Assembly (NCBI RefSeq): GCF_027214045.1
Contig: NZ_JAPWHE010000006.1
Location: forward strand, 124,001-188,000
Direction of reading: 5' to 3'
From: Castellaniella denitrificans
GTDB taxonomy: Bacteria > Pseudomonadota > Gammaproteobacteria > Burkholderiales > Burkholderiaceae_B
DNA: 64,000 nt
Within the stretch, counting starts at the first letter, position 1, and each line of letters opens with the position of its first letter. A program made the position numbers and the translations under genes. A model generated the notes under the pieces. It was given only the letters and a program-made list of their open reading frames with translations. It had not been told where the DNA came from and made no database searches. Positions 44,160 to 53,938 of the stretch are shown here, in pieces.

Positions 44160-45490
44160 CGCAGCACCGCCGCCGAGACCTTGCGCATGGCGACGACGAT
44201 GTCATCGACGTCTTCGTCCGTCAGGCAGGAGGCAATCGTCAGCAAGGCGCCGTTCGCATGCAGCGCGTCGCAACGCGGCAAGGTCCCGGCGCCATAGCCG
44301 TAGGCCTGGGCAAAGGCATTGGCGGGATGGGTCCATGGGTAACCATCGCGGGTATTGGAGCGACGGTGAACGAGGCTGGGAATGTTCGAGTACCAGTGCA
44401 GCCCCCAGTCGCGCATGGTGATGCATGCCAGGCTGCCCGCCGGCCCGGAGATGCCTTCGGCGCGCAGCGCGGCCACGAAGCGGGCCGCCAGATGCTCGTC
44501 GGGTAGCTCCATCAGCAGGAACGGGCCCGAGTCCCCCTGCGGATCGGGCACATTGCGAAACGACAGGCCTTGCGTATTTTCGAGTGCCGCACGGATTCGC
44601 CATTTGGCTGAACGCATGGCGCCGGTGATGCGCGGCAACTTGCGCAACTGAGCCAGAAGCATGGCGCCGGACAACTCGCTGAGCCGCGCACCCATGCCCC
44701 AGAGCTGGATATCCTGGTCATTGGTATCGAGCCGGCCGGCCGGCGTGCGTGGATACCCGAGATCATGCAACGCCACGATGCGGCGATGCAGGGTGTCGTC
44801 CTCGCAGACGATCAGGCCGCCGTCCCCGGCGGTCATGTTCTTGTTCAACTGGAAGCTGAAAATACCGATATCGCCGAAGCGGCCGACCGGGGTGCCGTGG
44901 AAGCTGGCGCCGGCTGTCTGGGCGCAGTCCTCGATCAATGCAAGACCGTGCGCACGGCACACCGCCGCGACACGATCGATCCGGCCGGGCGCGCCGCTCA
45001 TGTGGACGCACAGCACCGCACGCGTGTGCGGCCCGATCTTGCGTTCGAGATCGTCGGGATCGAGGCAGAAGGTGTCATCGATGTCGACCAGCCGCGGAAT
45101 GGCGCCGGCCCGGACGATGGCCGATACGCAACTCACCCAGAGATAGCCGGGCACCATGACTTCGTCGCCCGGACCGATTTCCAGGGCGGACATGGCGATG
45201 GAGAGGGCCGCTGTTCCCGAGGACACCGCCAGGGCGTGCCGATGACCGAAAGCTGCCTTCCATTCGTCCTCGAACGTATCCACCATCCGCTGAAGGTCCG
45301 GGCCGTAAAAGCGGAACGGACTTTGCGCCCGAATCACACGCTGAATCAGTTCGAGCTCTTCTTCGCCGATCCAGTGCGCGCCGGGAAGCTCCCAGGGCAA
45401 AGGTCTGGTGCGCACCGGCCTGCCGCCATCAATGGCCAGCGGACCGGTGCCTCGTTGGGAGCCCTGCGGGGTCGTTTTGATGTGATCCAT
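44156..45490 (-). CDS. DegT/DnrJ/EryC1-family PLP aminotransferase
   Basis: A 444-residue sugar aminotransferase-family enzyme. The N-terminal LAIDGGRPVRTRPLPW is typical of the subgroup that includes scyllo-inosose aminotransferases. ALAVSSGTAALSIAMSALEI, DEVMVPGYLWVSCVSAIVRAGA, and LIEDCAQTAGASFHG bind PLP, and the Schiff-base Lys is in FSFQLNKNMTAGDGG (K217). All key residues look intact. Members aminate keto-sugars or keto-cyclitols, and a few are dehydratases. It is first in an operon with a sugar porter and a GMC dehydrogenase, which is an unusual setting outside surface-polysaccharide loci. Confidence 0.9.
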   Translation of the reverse strand: MDHIKTTPQGSQRGTGPLAIDGGRPVRTRPLPWELPGAHWIGEEELELIQRVIRAQSPFRFYGPDLQRMVDTFEDEWKAAFGHRHALAVSSGTAALSIAMSALEIGPGDEVMVPGYLWVSCVSAIVRAGAIPRLVDIDDTFCLDPDDLERKIGPHTRAVLCVHMSGAPGRIDRVAAVCRAHGLALIEDCAQTAGASFHGTPVGRFGDIGIFSFQLNKNMTAGDGGLIVCEDDTLHRRIVALHDLGYPRTPAGRLDTNDQDIQLWGMGARLSELSGAMLLAQLRKLPRITGAMRSAKWRIRAALENTQGLSFRNVPDPQGDSGPFLLMELPDEHLAARFVAALRAEGISGPAGSLACITMRDWGLHWYSNIPSLVHRRSNTRDGYPWTHPANAFAQAYGYGAGTLPRCDALHANGALLTIASCLTDEDVDDIVVAMRKVSAAVLR

Positions 45491-45666
45491 GAAAAGCTCC
45501 CGGGACGCTCGGTCCGACGGCGAACGACACTCAGGCGGTTGATGACATCCCGCCGCAAACGCCGCTCCAGAGAAACACTTCGTACGTCATGGAATTGATT
45601 TAAGTATAATTTTTATAGAATGTAAAGAAACCGGAAAGCCTGGAAAACGGCTTAAATCGCCCACTG
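45491..45666. promoter_or_regulatory. Divergent promoter region, DegT operon / second sugar porter
   Basis: A 176-base gap with an AT-rich core at about 45590-45640. A perfect -10 hexamer TATAAT lies at 45605-45610 on the plus strand with no good -35, compatible with an activated promoter for the gene at 45667. No regulator gene is adjacent. Confidence 0.45.
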
Positions 45667-47082
45667 ATGTCCGATTCTGCCGTCTTCATGGCAAATCCGG
45701 ATGTTTTTTTATCCAGCCGAGGGCCCATGCCAAATCCCACCTTGTGGATCGCCTTTCTGGTCTCGTGCGCAGGCGTGCTCTTCGGCTACGGCATCACCTC
45801 GATCGCCGGCGTGCTCGATACGCTCAGCGATGTGTTCGCGCTGACTCTGCTCGAAACCCAATTCCTCGTGTTCATTCTGGTGGCGGGGTGTTTTGCCGGC
45901 GCGGTCATGGCGGGCCCGCTGTCCCTGCGTTGGGGACGCCGGCCCACCATGGCGGTGGCCACACTGGCTTCCGCCTGCGCTTATGCCTTCCTGCTGACCG
46001 CGCCGACCCTGACCGGTCTGACCGTCGCGCGCGCACTGGCGGGGATCACCATCGGCCTGTATTCGATGGTCATCCCCATGTACGCGGCAGAAACCGCCAG
46101 GGCCTCCCAGCGCGGCGCCATGGTGGCCTTGTTCCAGCTCGCAATCACCGGCGGCATCCTGCTCTCCTATGGCCTGGCGCTATGGCTGGACGCGTCGGGC
46201 CAGTGGTCCCTGGTGCTGGGAGCGGGCCTGGCGCCCACCGCGCTGGCCGCCCTGGGACTGACCGTCCTGCCCGAGAGCCCGCGCTGGCTTGCCGCGCGTG
46301 GCCGTCATGTTCAGGCCAGCGCCTCCGCGATGCGCCTGGGCCTGGCCGGCGAATGGCGGACCCTGCCCGATTCGCCCCTCCCCGCCACGCCGCCCGCCGG
46401 GCTGCTGCGCCAAGGACGCGTGCCAGGCGTGCTGGCGCTGTGCAGCACACTGTTCATCCTCCAGAATCTCAGCGGCATCGACGCGATCCTGTACTATGCG
46501 CCGCGGATCTTCGGCGATCTGGGGTTTTCGTCCAGCGCGGCCGCACTGGGTGCCACCTTTGGCCTGGGCCTGACGAACTTCATCGCGACATTCGCCAGCG
46601 TCGCGCTCGTCGACCACCTTGGACGTCGTCGGCTGTGGATCGGAGGCTCGGCGGCAATGGTCGTCGGTTTGGCGGCGGTGATCATCGCCGCGCACGGCGA
46701 CTCCCCCTGGCTTGGCCTGGCGGGCCTGTGCGTCTACATCCTCGCGTTCGCTGTCAGCCTGGGGCCCCTGCCCTATGTCCTGATGTCGGAACTCTTCCCC
46801 AGCGCGTTGCGGGAACAGGGTATCGCGCTTGCTTCCGCAGTCAGCTGGCTGTTCAACGCCCTGATCGCGCTGACCTTCCTTTCCATCGTCGAGGCCATGA
46901 GCCTGTCGGGCGCCATGCTGCTGTTTCTCGGTGTTTGCCTGGCATCTTTGCTGCTGGGCATCCGACTGTTGCCAGAAACCCGTCACATGCCGCTGGAAGC
47001 CATCGAATCCCGGGTGCTCGCCGGCCTGCCGCTGCGCGAACTGGGCCATCCACGGCATGCCGCCAGCCCGGCGGACACTTGA
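45667..47082 (+). CDS. MFS sugar porter
   Basis: A 471-residue sugar porter of the major facilitator superfamily with twelve predicted helices. Motifs visible are GVLFGYGITSIAGVLDTL, LSLRWGRRPTMAVATLAS, IPMYAAETARASQRGAMVALFQ, LQNLSGIDAILYYAPRIFGDLG, and PETRHMPLEAIESRV. The start is uncertain: the ATG at 45667 has no clear Shine-Dalgarno, while one at 45727 follows GAGGG but leaves almost nothing before TM1. It is divergent from the DegT operon and may import the same class of substrate. It differs from the other porter by lacking the C-terminal extension. Confidence 0.88.
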   Translation: MSDSAVFMANPDVFLSSRGPMPNPTLWIAFLVSCAGVLFGYGITSIAGVLDTLSDVFALTLLETQFLVFILVAGCFAGAVMAGPLSLRWGRRPTMAVATLASACAYAFLLTAPTLTGLTVARALAGITIGLYSMVIPMYAAETARASQRGAMVALFQLAITGGILLSYGLALWLDASGQWSLVLGAGLAPTALAALGLTVLPESPRWLAARGRHVQASASAMRLGLAGEWRTLPDSPLPATPPAGLLRQGRVPGVLALCSTLFILQNLSGIDAILYYAPRIFGDLGFSSSAAALGATFGLGLTNFIATFASVALVDHLGRRRLWIGGSAAMVVGLAAVIIAAHGDSPWLGLAGLCVYILAFAVSLGPLPYVLMSELFPSALREQGIALASAVSWLFNALIALTFLSIVEAMSLSGAMLLFLGVCLASLLLGIRLLPETRHMPLEAIESRVLAGLPLRELGHPRHAASPADT

Positions 47083-47115
47083 ATTCCAAGGGCGATCCTC
47101 CCCGGAGGCCACTCA

Positions 47116-47796
47116 TCAGCGGATCGTGAAGCCTTCGATCTCCAGCAGCCGGATTTTGCGATGGAGTCCGCCGCCGTAGCCGTTCAAGGTCCCGTTGCGC
47201 GCCAGGATCCGATGGCAGGGGATGATGATGCTGATGGGATTGCTGCCCACGGCCGTGCCGACCGCACGGCCGTGGCCGGCCCCCAGACCCGCGCGCACGG
47301 CCAGTTCGCCATAGGACAGGGTCCCGCCGCAAGGCACTGTCAGCAGCGCGCCCCACACCGTTTGCTGGAAAGCCGTGCCCCGGGGCGCCAAGGGCACCTC
47401 GAAGACCTTGCGTTCGCCGCGCCAGTATTCATCCAGTTCGCGGCGGGCCTGCTCCAGCACCGCCAGGGCGCCGGCCGGCATGTCCTCACTCAGCGGATGC
47501 AGAGCCGCCGTTTCCGCCCGCGGCGCATCCCGGGACGGGACGACTGCCTCGTCGGCGTCCGGGAAAAGCGTCCCGCAGCGGTCCGCCGCCCGTCCCCGCA
47601 CGGCCCTGAACGTGCGGATCGCCCGCCCCCCCAGCAAGCCCGCCGTGGGATCGGACACCACCGACATGGCGTCCCGCATGCCGGGCACCCGGGGCAGGTC
47701 CCGCTGGTCCGTGAAATACAAGCCCAGCAGGCTGGTCTCGTCCGACTCCAGGAGAATCGGACCCAGAGGGGATGGAATCAGGGCATGGAACGGCAT
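47116..47796 (-). CDS. ogt: Methylated-DNA-protein-cysteine methyltransferase
   Basis: Suicide repair protein that removes alkyl groups from O6-alkylguanine. The product has 226 residues from the ATG at 47796. The C-terminal domain has FQQTVWGALLTVPCGGTLSYGELA and the active-site IIPCHRILARNGTLNGYGGG (C194), followed by RKIRLLEIEG. The N-terminal domain (MPFHALIPSPLGPILLESDE) is interrupted by about 65 extra, Arg/Asp-rich residues (about 40-105) that are not usual in Ogt. It lies just downstream of ppsA on the same strand. Confidence 0.9.
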   Translation of the reverse strand: MPFHALIPSPLGPILLESDETSLLGLYFTDQRDLPRVPGMRDAMSVVSDPTAGLLGGRAIRTFRAVRGRAADRCGTLFPDADEAVVPSRDAPRAETAALHPLSEDMPAGALAVLEQARRELDEYWRGERKVFEVPLAPRGTAFQQTVWGALLTVPCGGTLSYGELAVRAGLGAGHGRAVGTAVGSNPISIIIPCHRILARNGTLNGYGGGLHRKIRLLEIEGFTIR

Positions 47797-47806
47797 GCCC
47801 GTCGCA

Positions 47807-50185
47807 TCAGGCGGCAACCTTTGTATCGGCCAGGCGCTGCCAGGTGTCGACCACCGTGTCCGGGTTCAGGGACATGGACAGGATGCCCTCGTCGCGCAGC
47901 CACTGGGCCAGATCGGGATGGTCGCTGGGGCCCTGGCCGCAGATGCCGACGTATTTGCCGGCCTTCAGGCAGGCCTGGATCGCGCGGCGCAGCATGAACT
48001 GCACGGCCGGATCGCGCTCGTCGAAGTCGGCGGCCAGGAGCTCCATGCCGGAATCCCGATCCAGCCCCAGGGTGAGCTGGGTCATGTCGTTCGAACCGAT
48101 CGAGAAGCCGTCGAAATACTGCAGGAATTCCTCGGCCAGGATGGCGTTGGTCGGGACCTCGCACATCATGATCAGGCGCAGGCCGTTTTCGCCCCGTTTC
48201 AGGCCGTGCGAGGCCAGCAGATCGACCACGCGGGCCGCCTGGCTGAGCGTGCGCACGAAGGGCACCATGATCTCGACGTTGGTCAGACCCATCTCGTCAC
48301 GGACTTTTTTCAGGGCCTCGCATTCCATGCGGAAGCATTCGGCGAAGTCATCGGAAATGTAGCGCGACGCGCCCCGGAAGCCCAGCATCGGGTTCTCTTC
48401 CTCGGGTTCATAGCGCGAACCGCCCACCAGTTTGCGGTATTCGTTGGACTTGAAGTCCGACAGGCGCACGATCACGGGCTTGGGGTAGAAAGCCGCGCCG
48501 ATGGTCGCGATGCCTTCGGCCAGTTTTTCCACGAAGAAGGCGCGCGGGCTCGCGTAGCCCCGGGCGGCGGATTCCACGGCCTTCTTCAGGTCGCCGTCGA
48601 CGTTCGGATAGTCGAGGATCGCCTTGGGATGGACGTTGATGTTGTTGTTGATGATGAACTCGAGGCGCGCCAGGCCGACGCCGGCGTTGGGGATCTGGGA
48701 GAAATCGAAGGCCAGTTGAGGATTGCCGACATTCATCATGATCTTCAGGCCGATGTCGGGCATCTGGCCCCAGCGGACTTCCTCGATCTCGGTCTCGATC
48801 AGGCCGTCGTAGATGCGGCCCTCGTCGCCTTCGGCGCAGGACACGGTGACCTCCCGGCCGTTTGCCAGTACGTCGGTCGCGTCGGCGCAACCCACCACGG
48901 CCGGGATGCCCAGCTCACGCGCAATGATGGCGGCGTGACAGGTGCGCCCGCCCCGGTTGGTGACGATGGCCGAGGCCATCTTCATGACGGGTTCCCAGTT
49001 GGGGTCGGTCATGTCGGTCACCAGGATGTCGCCGGGCCGCACCTTGTCCATTTCGGAAGCGTCGGCCACGACGCGCACCGTGCCGGAACCGATCTTCTGG
49101 CCGATGGCGCGACCGGTGATCAGGACCTCGCCGGTGGCCTTCAGGCGGTAGCGTTCCTGGACGTCGTGGTGGCCCTGCTGTGATTTCACGGTTTCGGGCC
49201 GGGCCTGCAGGATGTAGAGCTTGCCGTCCACCCCGTCGCGGCCCCACTCGATGTCCATCGGACGCTGGTAGTGCTTTTCGATGATGGTCGCGTAGCGGGC
49301 CAGCTCGATGATCTCGTCATCGGTCAGGGAATAGCGATTGCGTTCGGAGGCGGGGACTTCGACCGTGCGCACGGCATGGCCGGAGACGCGCTGCTCGTCG
49401 AATTCCATCTTGATCAGCTTGGAGCCGATGCGGCGGCTGATGACGGGATAGTGACCGGAGGCCAGCGTGGGCTTGAAAACGTAGAATTCGTCGGGGTTGA
49501 CGGCGCCCTGGACGACGGTTTCGCCCAGTCCGTAGGACGAGGTGATGAACACCACGTCCTTGAAGCCGGATTCGGTATCCAGCGTGAACATCACACCCGC
49601 GCTGCCCTTGTCCGAACGCACCATGCGCTGGATGCCGGCCGACAGGGCGACCTCGGCGTGCGCATAGCCCTTGTGCACGCGGTAGGAAATCGCGCGGTCG
49701 TTGTACAGCGAAGCGAACACATGGCGGATCTTTTCCAGCACGTCGTCGATGCCGACCACGTTCAGGTAGGTCTCCTGCTGGCCCGCGAAAGAAGCGTCGG
49801 GCAGGTCCTCGGCGGTGGCCGACGAGCGCACGGCGAAAGACCCCTTGCCGTCGGCATCCAGCGCGGCGAAGGCGCCGCGGATGGCCTGCTCGAAATCGGC
49901 CGGAAACGGGGTGTCGATCACCCACTGGCGGATTTCGGCGCCGGCGGCGGCCAGCTCGCGCACGTCGTCGGCGTTCAGCGCGTCCAGTCGCGCTTTGATG
50001 CGGGCATCCAGTCCCGTGGACTTCAGGAAATCGCGAAAGGCCTCGGCCGTGGTCGCGAAGCCGCCCGGCACGCGCACGCCCGCGCCGGCCAGCTGGCTGA
50101 TCATTTCCCCAAGAGAAGCGTTCTTGCCTCCTACCGAGTCCACATCCGTCATGCGGAGCTGCTCGAACGATACGACATACGACAT
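47807..50185 (-). CDS. ppsA: Phosphoenolpyruvate synthase
   Basis: Makes phosphoenolpyruvate from pyruvate and ATP during growth on C2/C3 substrates. The product has 792 residues, the same length as the E. coli enzyme. The start is [20 protein letters not shown]. The ATP-grasp region has [23 protein letters not shown], the phosphohistidine is in [22 protein letters not shown] (H417, with the regulatory Thr at 415), and the C-terminal TIM barrel has [15 protein letters not shown] and [17 protein letters not shown]. It is divergent from its regulator ppsR. Acetyl-CoA from taurine makes this step physiologically relevant, though it is a general function. Confidence 0.97.
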   Translation of the reverse strand: MSYVVSFEQLRMTDVDSVGGKNASLGEMISQLAGAGVRVPGGFATTAEAFRDFLKSTGLDARIKARLDALNADDVRELAAAGAEIRQWVIDTPFPADFEQAIRGAFAALDADGKGSFAVRSSATAEDLPDASFAGQQETYLNVVGIDDVLEKIRHVFASLYNDRAISYRVHKGYAHAEVALSAGIQRMVRSDKGSAGVMFTLDTESGFKDVVFITSSYGLGETVVQGAVNPDEFYVFKPTLASGHYPVISRRIGSKLIKMEFDEQRVSGHAVRTVEVPASERNRYSLTDDEIIELARYATIIEKHYQRPMDIEWGRDGVDGKLYILQARPETVKSQQGHHDVQERYRLKATGEVLITGRAIGQKIGSGTVRVVADASEMDKVRPGDILVTDMTDPNWEPVMKMASAIVTNRGGRTCHAAIIARELGIPAVVGCADATDVLANGREVTVSCAEGDEGRIYDGLIETEIEEVRWGQMPDIGLKIMMNVGNPQLAFDFSQIPNAGVGLARLEFIINNNINVHPKAILDYPNVDGDLKKAVESAARGYASPRAFFVEKLAEGIATIGAAFYPKPVIVRLSDFKSNEYRKLVGGSRYEPEEENPMLGFRGASRYISDDFAECFRMECEALKKVRDEMGLTNVEIMVPFVRTLSQAARVVDLLASHGLKRGENGLRLIMMCEVPTNAILAEEFLQYFDGFSIGSNDMTQLTLGLDRDSGMELLAADFDERDPAVQFMLRRAIQACLKAGKYVGICGQGPSDHPDLAQWLRDEGILSMSLNPDTVVDTWQRLADTKVAA

Positions 50186-50222
50186 GGTGTCACCTTTGAG
50201 ATAGAGAAAGCGAGTTTGCCCG

Positions 50223-50261
50223 GCGCACGCGGCGCGGGGGGACGATGCCCCCCGCGTGCGC
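50223..50261. other. Large inverted repeat in the ppsA leader
   Basis: GCGCACGC (50223-50230) and GCGTGCGC (50254-50261) flank a second stem GGGGGG (50236-50241) / CCCCCC (50248-50253), with a 5-base bulge on one side. It lies 38 bases upstream of the ppsA ATG, in the 220-base gap shared with ppsR. It could form a stable leader stem in ppsA mRNA; its role is unknown. Confidence 0.4.
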
Positions 50262-50405
50262 GGCATGAACGCGTGCGCCCGGCAAACCAGCCTTGGAATC
50301 CCCGGATACGCCCTTGGCTCGTCCGAAGTTCCCTTGATCCCGGTTCGGGTGACTGGTAACCTTCGCGGATTGTACCGTTTCTGACGCGTGGTGGTTCAAC
50401 AATCC

Positions 50406-51239
50406 ATGACCGACTCCCTTATCGAACGACCGGTGTTCATCGTCTCGGACAGCACTGGAATCACCGCTGAGACTTTCAGCCACGCGGTGCTCTCGCAATT
50501 CGAGGAAATCGCCTTCCAGTCCGTGCGCCTGCCCTTCATCGACTCGGTGGAAAAGGCCGACGCCGCCGCGCGGCGCATCGCCGCGCAGGCCGACGGGGGC
50601 GGCCCGCCGCCACTGGTCTTCAGCACCCTGGTGGACCCGGAAATCGCCGACCGCATCCGCGCCGCGCCATGCGTCTTCCTGGACCTGTTCGGCTCCTTCG
50701 TTCATCATCTGGAAGGCGTCCTGGGCATGAACGCCAGCCGTTCGGTGGGCCGGTCGCACACCAACGGCCTGAGCAAGCAGTACAACAACCGCATCGAGGC
50801 CATCAATTTCAGCCTGGCCCACGATGACGGCCAGTACGTCCAGGGTCTGGAACAGGCCGACGTCATCCTGGTGGGCGTCTCGCGCTGCGGCAAGACCCCC
50901 ACCAGCCTGTACCTGGCGATGCAGTACGCGGTCAAGGCCGCCAACTATCCGCTGATCCCGGAAGATTTCGACCGGGGCGCCCTGCCGGCCACCCTGCTTC
51001 CCTATCGACGCAAGCTGTTCGGCCTGTCGATCCAGCCCGAACGGCTGGCCGAGGTCCGCAACGAACGACGCCCCAACAGCACCTACGCCTCGTTGAAGCA
51101 ATGCCTCCAGGAAGTCGCCGACGCCGAACGCCTGATGCGCATGGAAAACATTCCCTGGCTGTCCACCACCACCCGCTCGATCGAAGAAATCTCCACGAAG
51201 ATTCTCGACGAGGTCGGCCTGGACAAGATGAGCTATTGA
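50406..51239 (+). CDS. ppsR: PEP synthase regulatory protein (bifunctional kinase/pyrophosphorylase, DUF299)
   Basis: Regulates PEP synthase by ADP-dependent phosphorylation of its active-site Thr and by Pi-dependent dephosphorylation. From the ATG at 50406 the product has 277 residues, equal to E. coli PpsR; a GTG at 50388 is an alternative. The family start is ERPVFIVSDSTGITAETFSHAVLSQF, and the P-loop-like motif is VGVSRCGKTPTSLYLA (about 157-164). YTNGLSKQY-like HTNGLSKQYNNRIEAINF is also conserved. It is divergent from ppsA, the usual pairing. Confidence 0.96.
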   Translation: MTDSLIERPVFIVSDSTGITAETFSHAVLSQFEEIAFQSVRLPFIDSVEKADAAARRIAAQADGGGPPPLVFSTLVDPEIADRIRAAPCVFLDLFGSFVHHLEGVLGMNASRSVGRSHTNGLSKQYNNRIEAINFSLAHDDGQYVQGLEQADVILVGVSRCGKTPTSLYLAMQYAVKAANYPLIPEDFDRGALPATLLPYRRKLFGLSIQPERLAEVRNERRPNSTYASLKQCLQEVADAERLMRMENIPWLSTTTRSIEEISTKILDEVGLDKMSY

Positions 51240-51289
51240 TTTTTGACCGCCGGCCCCCAAGGTCAACAAGCCCGCCCGGGATCTTGTTC

Positions 51290-52114
51290 CTACTGCCGGG
51301 CCGTGCGCGCCCGCACGGCGGCCACCAGTTGCTGGCGCCGCTGCTCGAACAGGCAGACGGCGGCCGCGGCGGCGACATTCAGAGACTCGACCGCCGTGGA
51401 TTGCGGAATGCGGATCCGCCAATCGGCCTGCGCCAGCAGGTCGTCGGCCACGCCCTGCCCCTCATTGCCGAACAGCCAGACGCAAGGCTGCCGCAGGTCC
51501 TTGACATAGAGGATCTCGGCCTTGTCCAGTGTCGTGGCGGCCAACGGAATGTCGAGCCGCCGCGCCAGCGCCGACAGGTCCGCATGCTCATGGATTTCCA
51601 GGGCGAAATGCGCGCCTTGGCCGCTGCGCATGGCCTTGGGCGACCAGGCCGAGGCGCAGCCGTCCGACAAGTAGGCCTGCCGCAGCCCCGCGGCAGCCGC
51701 CGTGCGCAGCAGCGTGCCCAGATTGCCGGGATCCTGGACCCGGTCCAGCCACAGGCAACCGGCCGTGATGCGCGCGGGCGGCTCCGGAGCGGGCGTTTCG
51801 ACGATGAAAAACACGGCGGGGCCATGCTCGACCTGGGACAGGACGGCGGCCAGATTGTCTTGCAGCACGACACGGCGACCACGCGCGCAGGCCGCCCAGA
51901 TCGGCCCGACCCAATCCAGGGACAATGCCGACTCACCGACCACCAGCACCGAAGGCAGCCCCTTGCTCTCCAGCCAGGCGTGACACAGGTGTTCGCCTTC
52001 AAGAAAGACACGGGCATCGTGACGCCCCGGCCGGCCCTGGGCCAGACGCAGCCAGCCGCGGTAATCCGGATTGTCGCGTGACGCAATGTGGCGCACGGGC
52101 ATCGACAGGGTCAT
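51290..52114 (-). CDS. SpoU/TrmH-family RNA methyltransferase
   Basis: A 274-residue RNA 2'-O-ribose methyltransferase of the SPOUT class. The start at 52114 overlaps the rnhB stop. The N-terminal substrate-binding domain has [17 protein letters not shown] and [14 protein letters not shown]. The SpoU catalytic domain has [23 protein letters not shown], and the knot motif [14 protein letters not shown] followed by [23 protein letters not shown]. The target nucleotide (23S rRNA or tRNA) cannot be told. Its place after rnhB is common in betaproteobacteria. Confidence 0.93.
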   Translation of the reverse strand: MTLSMPVRHIASRDNPDYRGWLRLAQGRPGRHDARVFLEGEHLCHAWLESKGLPSVLVVGESALSLDWVGPIWAACARGRRVVLQDNLAAVLSQVEHGPAVFFIVETPAPEPPARITAGCLWLDRVQDPGNLGTLLRTAAAAGLRQAYLSDGCASAWSPKAMRSGQGAHFALEIHEHADLSALARRLDIPLAATTLDKAEILYVKDLRQPCVWLFGNEGQGVADDLLAQADWRIRIPQSTAVESLNVAAAAAVCLFEQRRQQLVAAVRARTARQ

Positions 52115-52728
52115 GGTGAACCTCCCCCTTCGAGCAGGCGGCGGACGGGGGCGAAGCCGCGCCGGTGCTCTGGACACGGGCCGAACTCGGCCAGCCGGGC
52201 CAGGTGCAGCGCCGTACCGTAGCCCTTGTGGCGGTCGAAGGCGTATTGCGGATGGCGCGCATGCATATCCATGCAACACGCGTCGCGTGCGGTCTTGGCC
52301 AGAATGGAGGCGGCGGAAATCGCGGGTTCCAGGGCGTCGCCCCCCACCACGGCCCGGGCGGAACACGGCAATCCCTTGGGAAGACGGTTGCCGTCCACCA
52401 GGATCAGTGCCGGTGCAAAGGACAGGCCCAGGCAGGCCCGCCGCATGGCCAGCATCGTCGCCTGGAGGATGTTCAGACGCTCGATCTCCTCGACGCTGGC
52501 GCTGGCGACGGCCCAGGCCAACGCCCGTTCGCGGATCAAAACGGCCAGGACATCCCGGCGTTCGGGGTTGAGCCTCTTGGAGTCGTCCAGGCCTTCGATC
52601 GGACGGTCCGGATCCAGGACGACGGCGGCGGCGTAGACCGGACCCGCCAGGGGCCCGCGCCCCGCCTCGTCCACGCCGGCGACCGGGCCGGACGCCACGG
52701 GAGTGTCGAACAGATCAGGCGTTCGCAC
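52111..52728 (-). CDS. rnhB: Ribonuclease HII
   Basis: Cleaves RNA in RNA-DNA hybrids and at embedded ribonucleotides. The product has 205 residues from a GTG start that overlaps the lpxB stop by 14 bases. The catalytic acidic pair is in [23 protein letters not shown] (D20, E21). [14 protein letters not shown] and [12 protein letters not shown] carry further active-site residues, and [34 protein letters not shown] is family-typical. Confidence 0.96.
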   Translation of the reverse strand: MRTPDLFDTPVASGPVAGVDEAGRGPLAGPVYAAAVVLDPDRPIEGLDDSKRLNPERRDVLAVLIRERALAWAVASASVEEIERLNILQATMLAMRRACLGLSFAPALILVDGNRLPKGLPCSARAVVGGDALEPAISAASILAKTARDACCMDMHARHPQYAFDRHKGYGTALHLARLAEFGPCPEHRRGFAPVRRLLEGGGSP

Positions 52729-53938
52729 GGCTGGTTTCCAGAATGGCCTGCGCCGCCAGGCCCGGCGTATCGCGGCTCAGCGTCTCGTGCAGTGCCGTGA
52801 AACGCCGCGCAACGCGTTCGGCCAGGTCGGCGTCGGTCAACGCCGCCCAGGTATGCTCCGCCAGGGCCTCGGGCGTGGCGGCTTCCTGGAGCAGTTCCGG
52901 CACGACGAACTCCCGCTCGAGAATGTTCGGCAGCCCGACCCAGGGCAGGCTCGGTGCGTCCTGCCCGGATTTCCAGGCCATGATGCGCCGCATCCAAGGG
53001 GTGATGACGTAGGAAATCACCAGGGGCCGCTTGAAGAGCGCGGCCTCGAGGGTTGCCGTGCCGCTGGCCACCAGCACGGCATCGGCGGCCTCCATGGCGT
53101 GCCAGGCGATTGGCCATCCAGAGGTATCCAGACCGTCGACCCGTGGCGGCGCGGCGGCCTGCCCCGTCTCCGGCAATGCCGACAGAACCCGGCATCCTGG
53201 GAGCGGGTATTGCGCCAGGATGGCCTCGAACTGGGTGCGACGTCGCTCGTTGACCACCGGCACGACGCATTCCAGATCGGGATCCTGGCGCATCAGGATC
53301 CTGGCGGCCTGCAGGAATCGGGGGGCGAGCAGGCGAATCTCGGATTCGCGGCTGCCCGGCATCAGCGCCAGCACCCGGCGGCCGGCTTGCAGACCCAGCC
53401 GCGCGCGCGCGGCCGCGCGGTCCGGCCGTGCGGGGATGAGTTCAGCCAGGGGATGCCCCACATAAGTCACGGGCACGCCCTGTTCCCGGTAGAGATCGAC
53501 TTCAAAGGGAAACAGCACCAGCATGTGCGATACCGCTCGACGGATCTGATGGATGCGCTCGAAGCGCCAGGCCCAGATCGACGGACCGACAAAATGCACG
53601 GTGGGGATGCCGGCGGCGCGCAGTTTTTCTTCCAGGCGCAGATTGAAGTCCGGCGCGTCGACCCCCACGAACACGTCCGGACGCCAGCCCAGCGTGCGGC
53701 GACGGGTGTCGCGCCAGGTGCGGATCAGTCGCGGCGCCTGACGCAGCGCGTCGACATAGCCGAATACGGACAGTGCATCCATGGGATGCCAGGCCTCGAA
53801 CCCTTCACGGGCCATGGCCGGCCCGCCAATGCCCATGGCGCGGACATCGGCATCACGCGCCCGCAGACCGCGCAGCATGCGCGCCGCCAGCAGGTCGCCG
53901 GAAGGTTCTCCTGCCACAATGGCGGCGGAGAAGGTCAT
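52715..53938 (-). CDS. lpxB: Lipid A disaccharide synthase
   Basis: Joins lipid X and UDP-2,3-diacylglucosamine in lipid A synthesis. The product has 407 residues. It starts [21 protein letters not shown], the LpxB signature. [33 protein letters not shown] and [13 protein letters not shown] follow, and [15 protein letters not shown] and [22 protein letters not shown] form the sugar-nucleotide site. It overlaps lpxA by 4 bases. Confidence 0.97.
   Translation of the reverse strand: MTFSAAIVAGEPSGDLLAARMLRGLRARDADVRAMGIGGPAMAREGFEAWHPMDALSVFGYVDALRQAPRLIRTWRDTRRRTLGWRPDVFVGVDAPDFNLRLEEKLRAAGIPTVHFVGPSIWAWRFERIHQIRRAVSHMLVLFPFEVDLYREQGVPVTYVGHPLAELIPARPDRAAARARLGLQAGRRVLALMPGSRESEIRLLAPRFLQAARILMRQDPDLECVVPVVNERRRTQFEAILAQYPLPGCRVLSALPETGQAAAPPRVDGLDTSGWPIAWHAMEAADAVLVASGTATLEAALFKRPLVISYVITPWMRRIMAWKSGQDAPSLPWVGLPNILEREFVVPELLQEAATPEALAEHTWAALTDADLAERVARRFTALHETLSRDTPGLAAQAILETSRANA

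Noticed and set aside
43050-44297. Long plus-strand frame opposite the MFS sugar porter
   Set aside because: Same antisense pattern; the minus-strand porter has all its family motifs.
47807-47817. TTG start of ogt inside ppsA's end
   Set aside because: An in-frame ATG at 47796 gives the normal family N-terminus without overlapping ppsA.
51243-51266. TTGACC/GGTCAA stem between ppsR and the methyltransferase gene as a terminator
   Set aside because: Only a 6-base stem with a 12-base loop and no T-run on the correct side of either strand.
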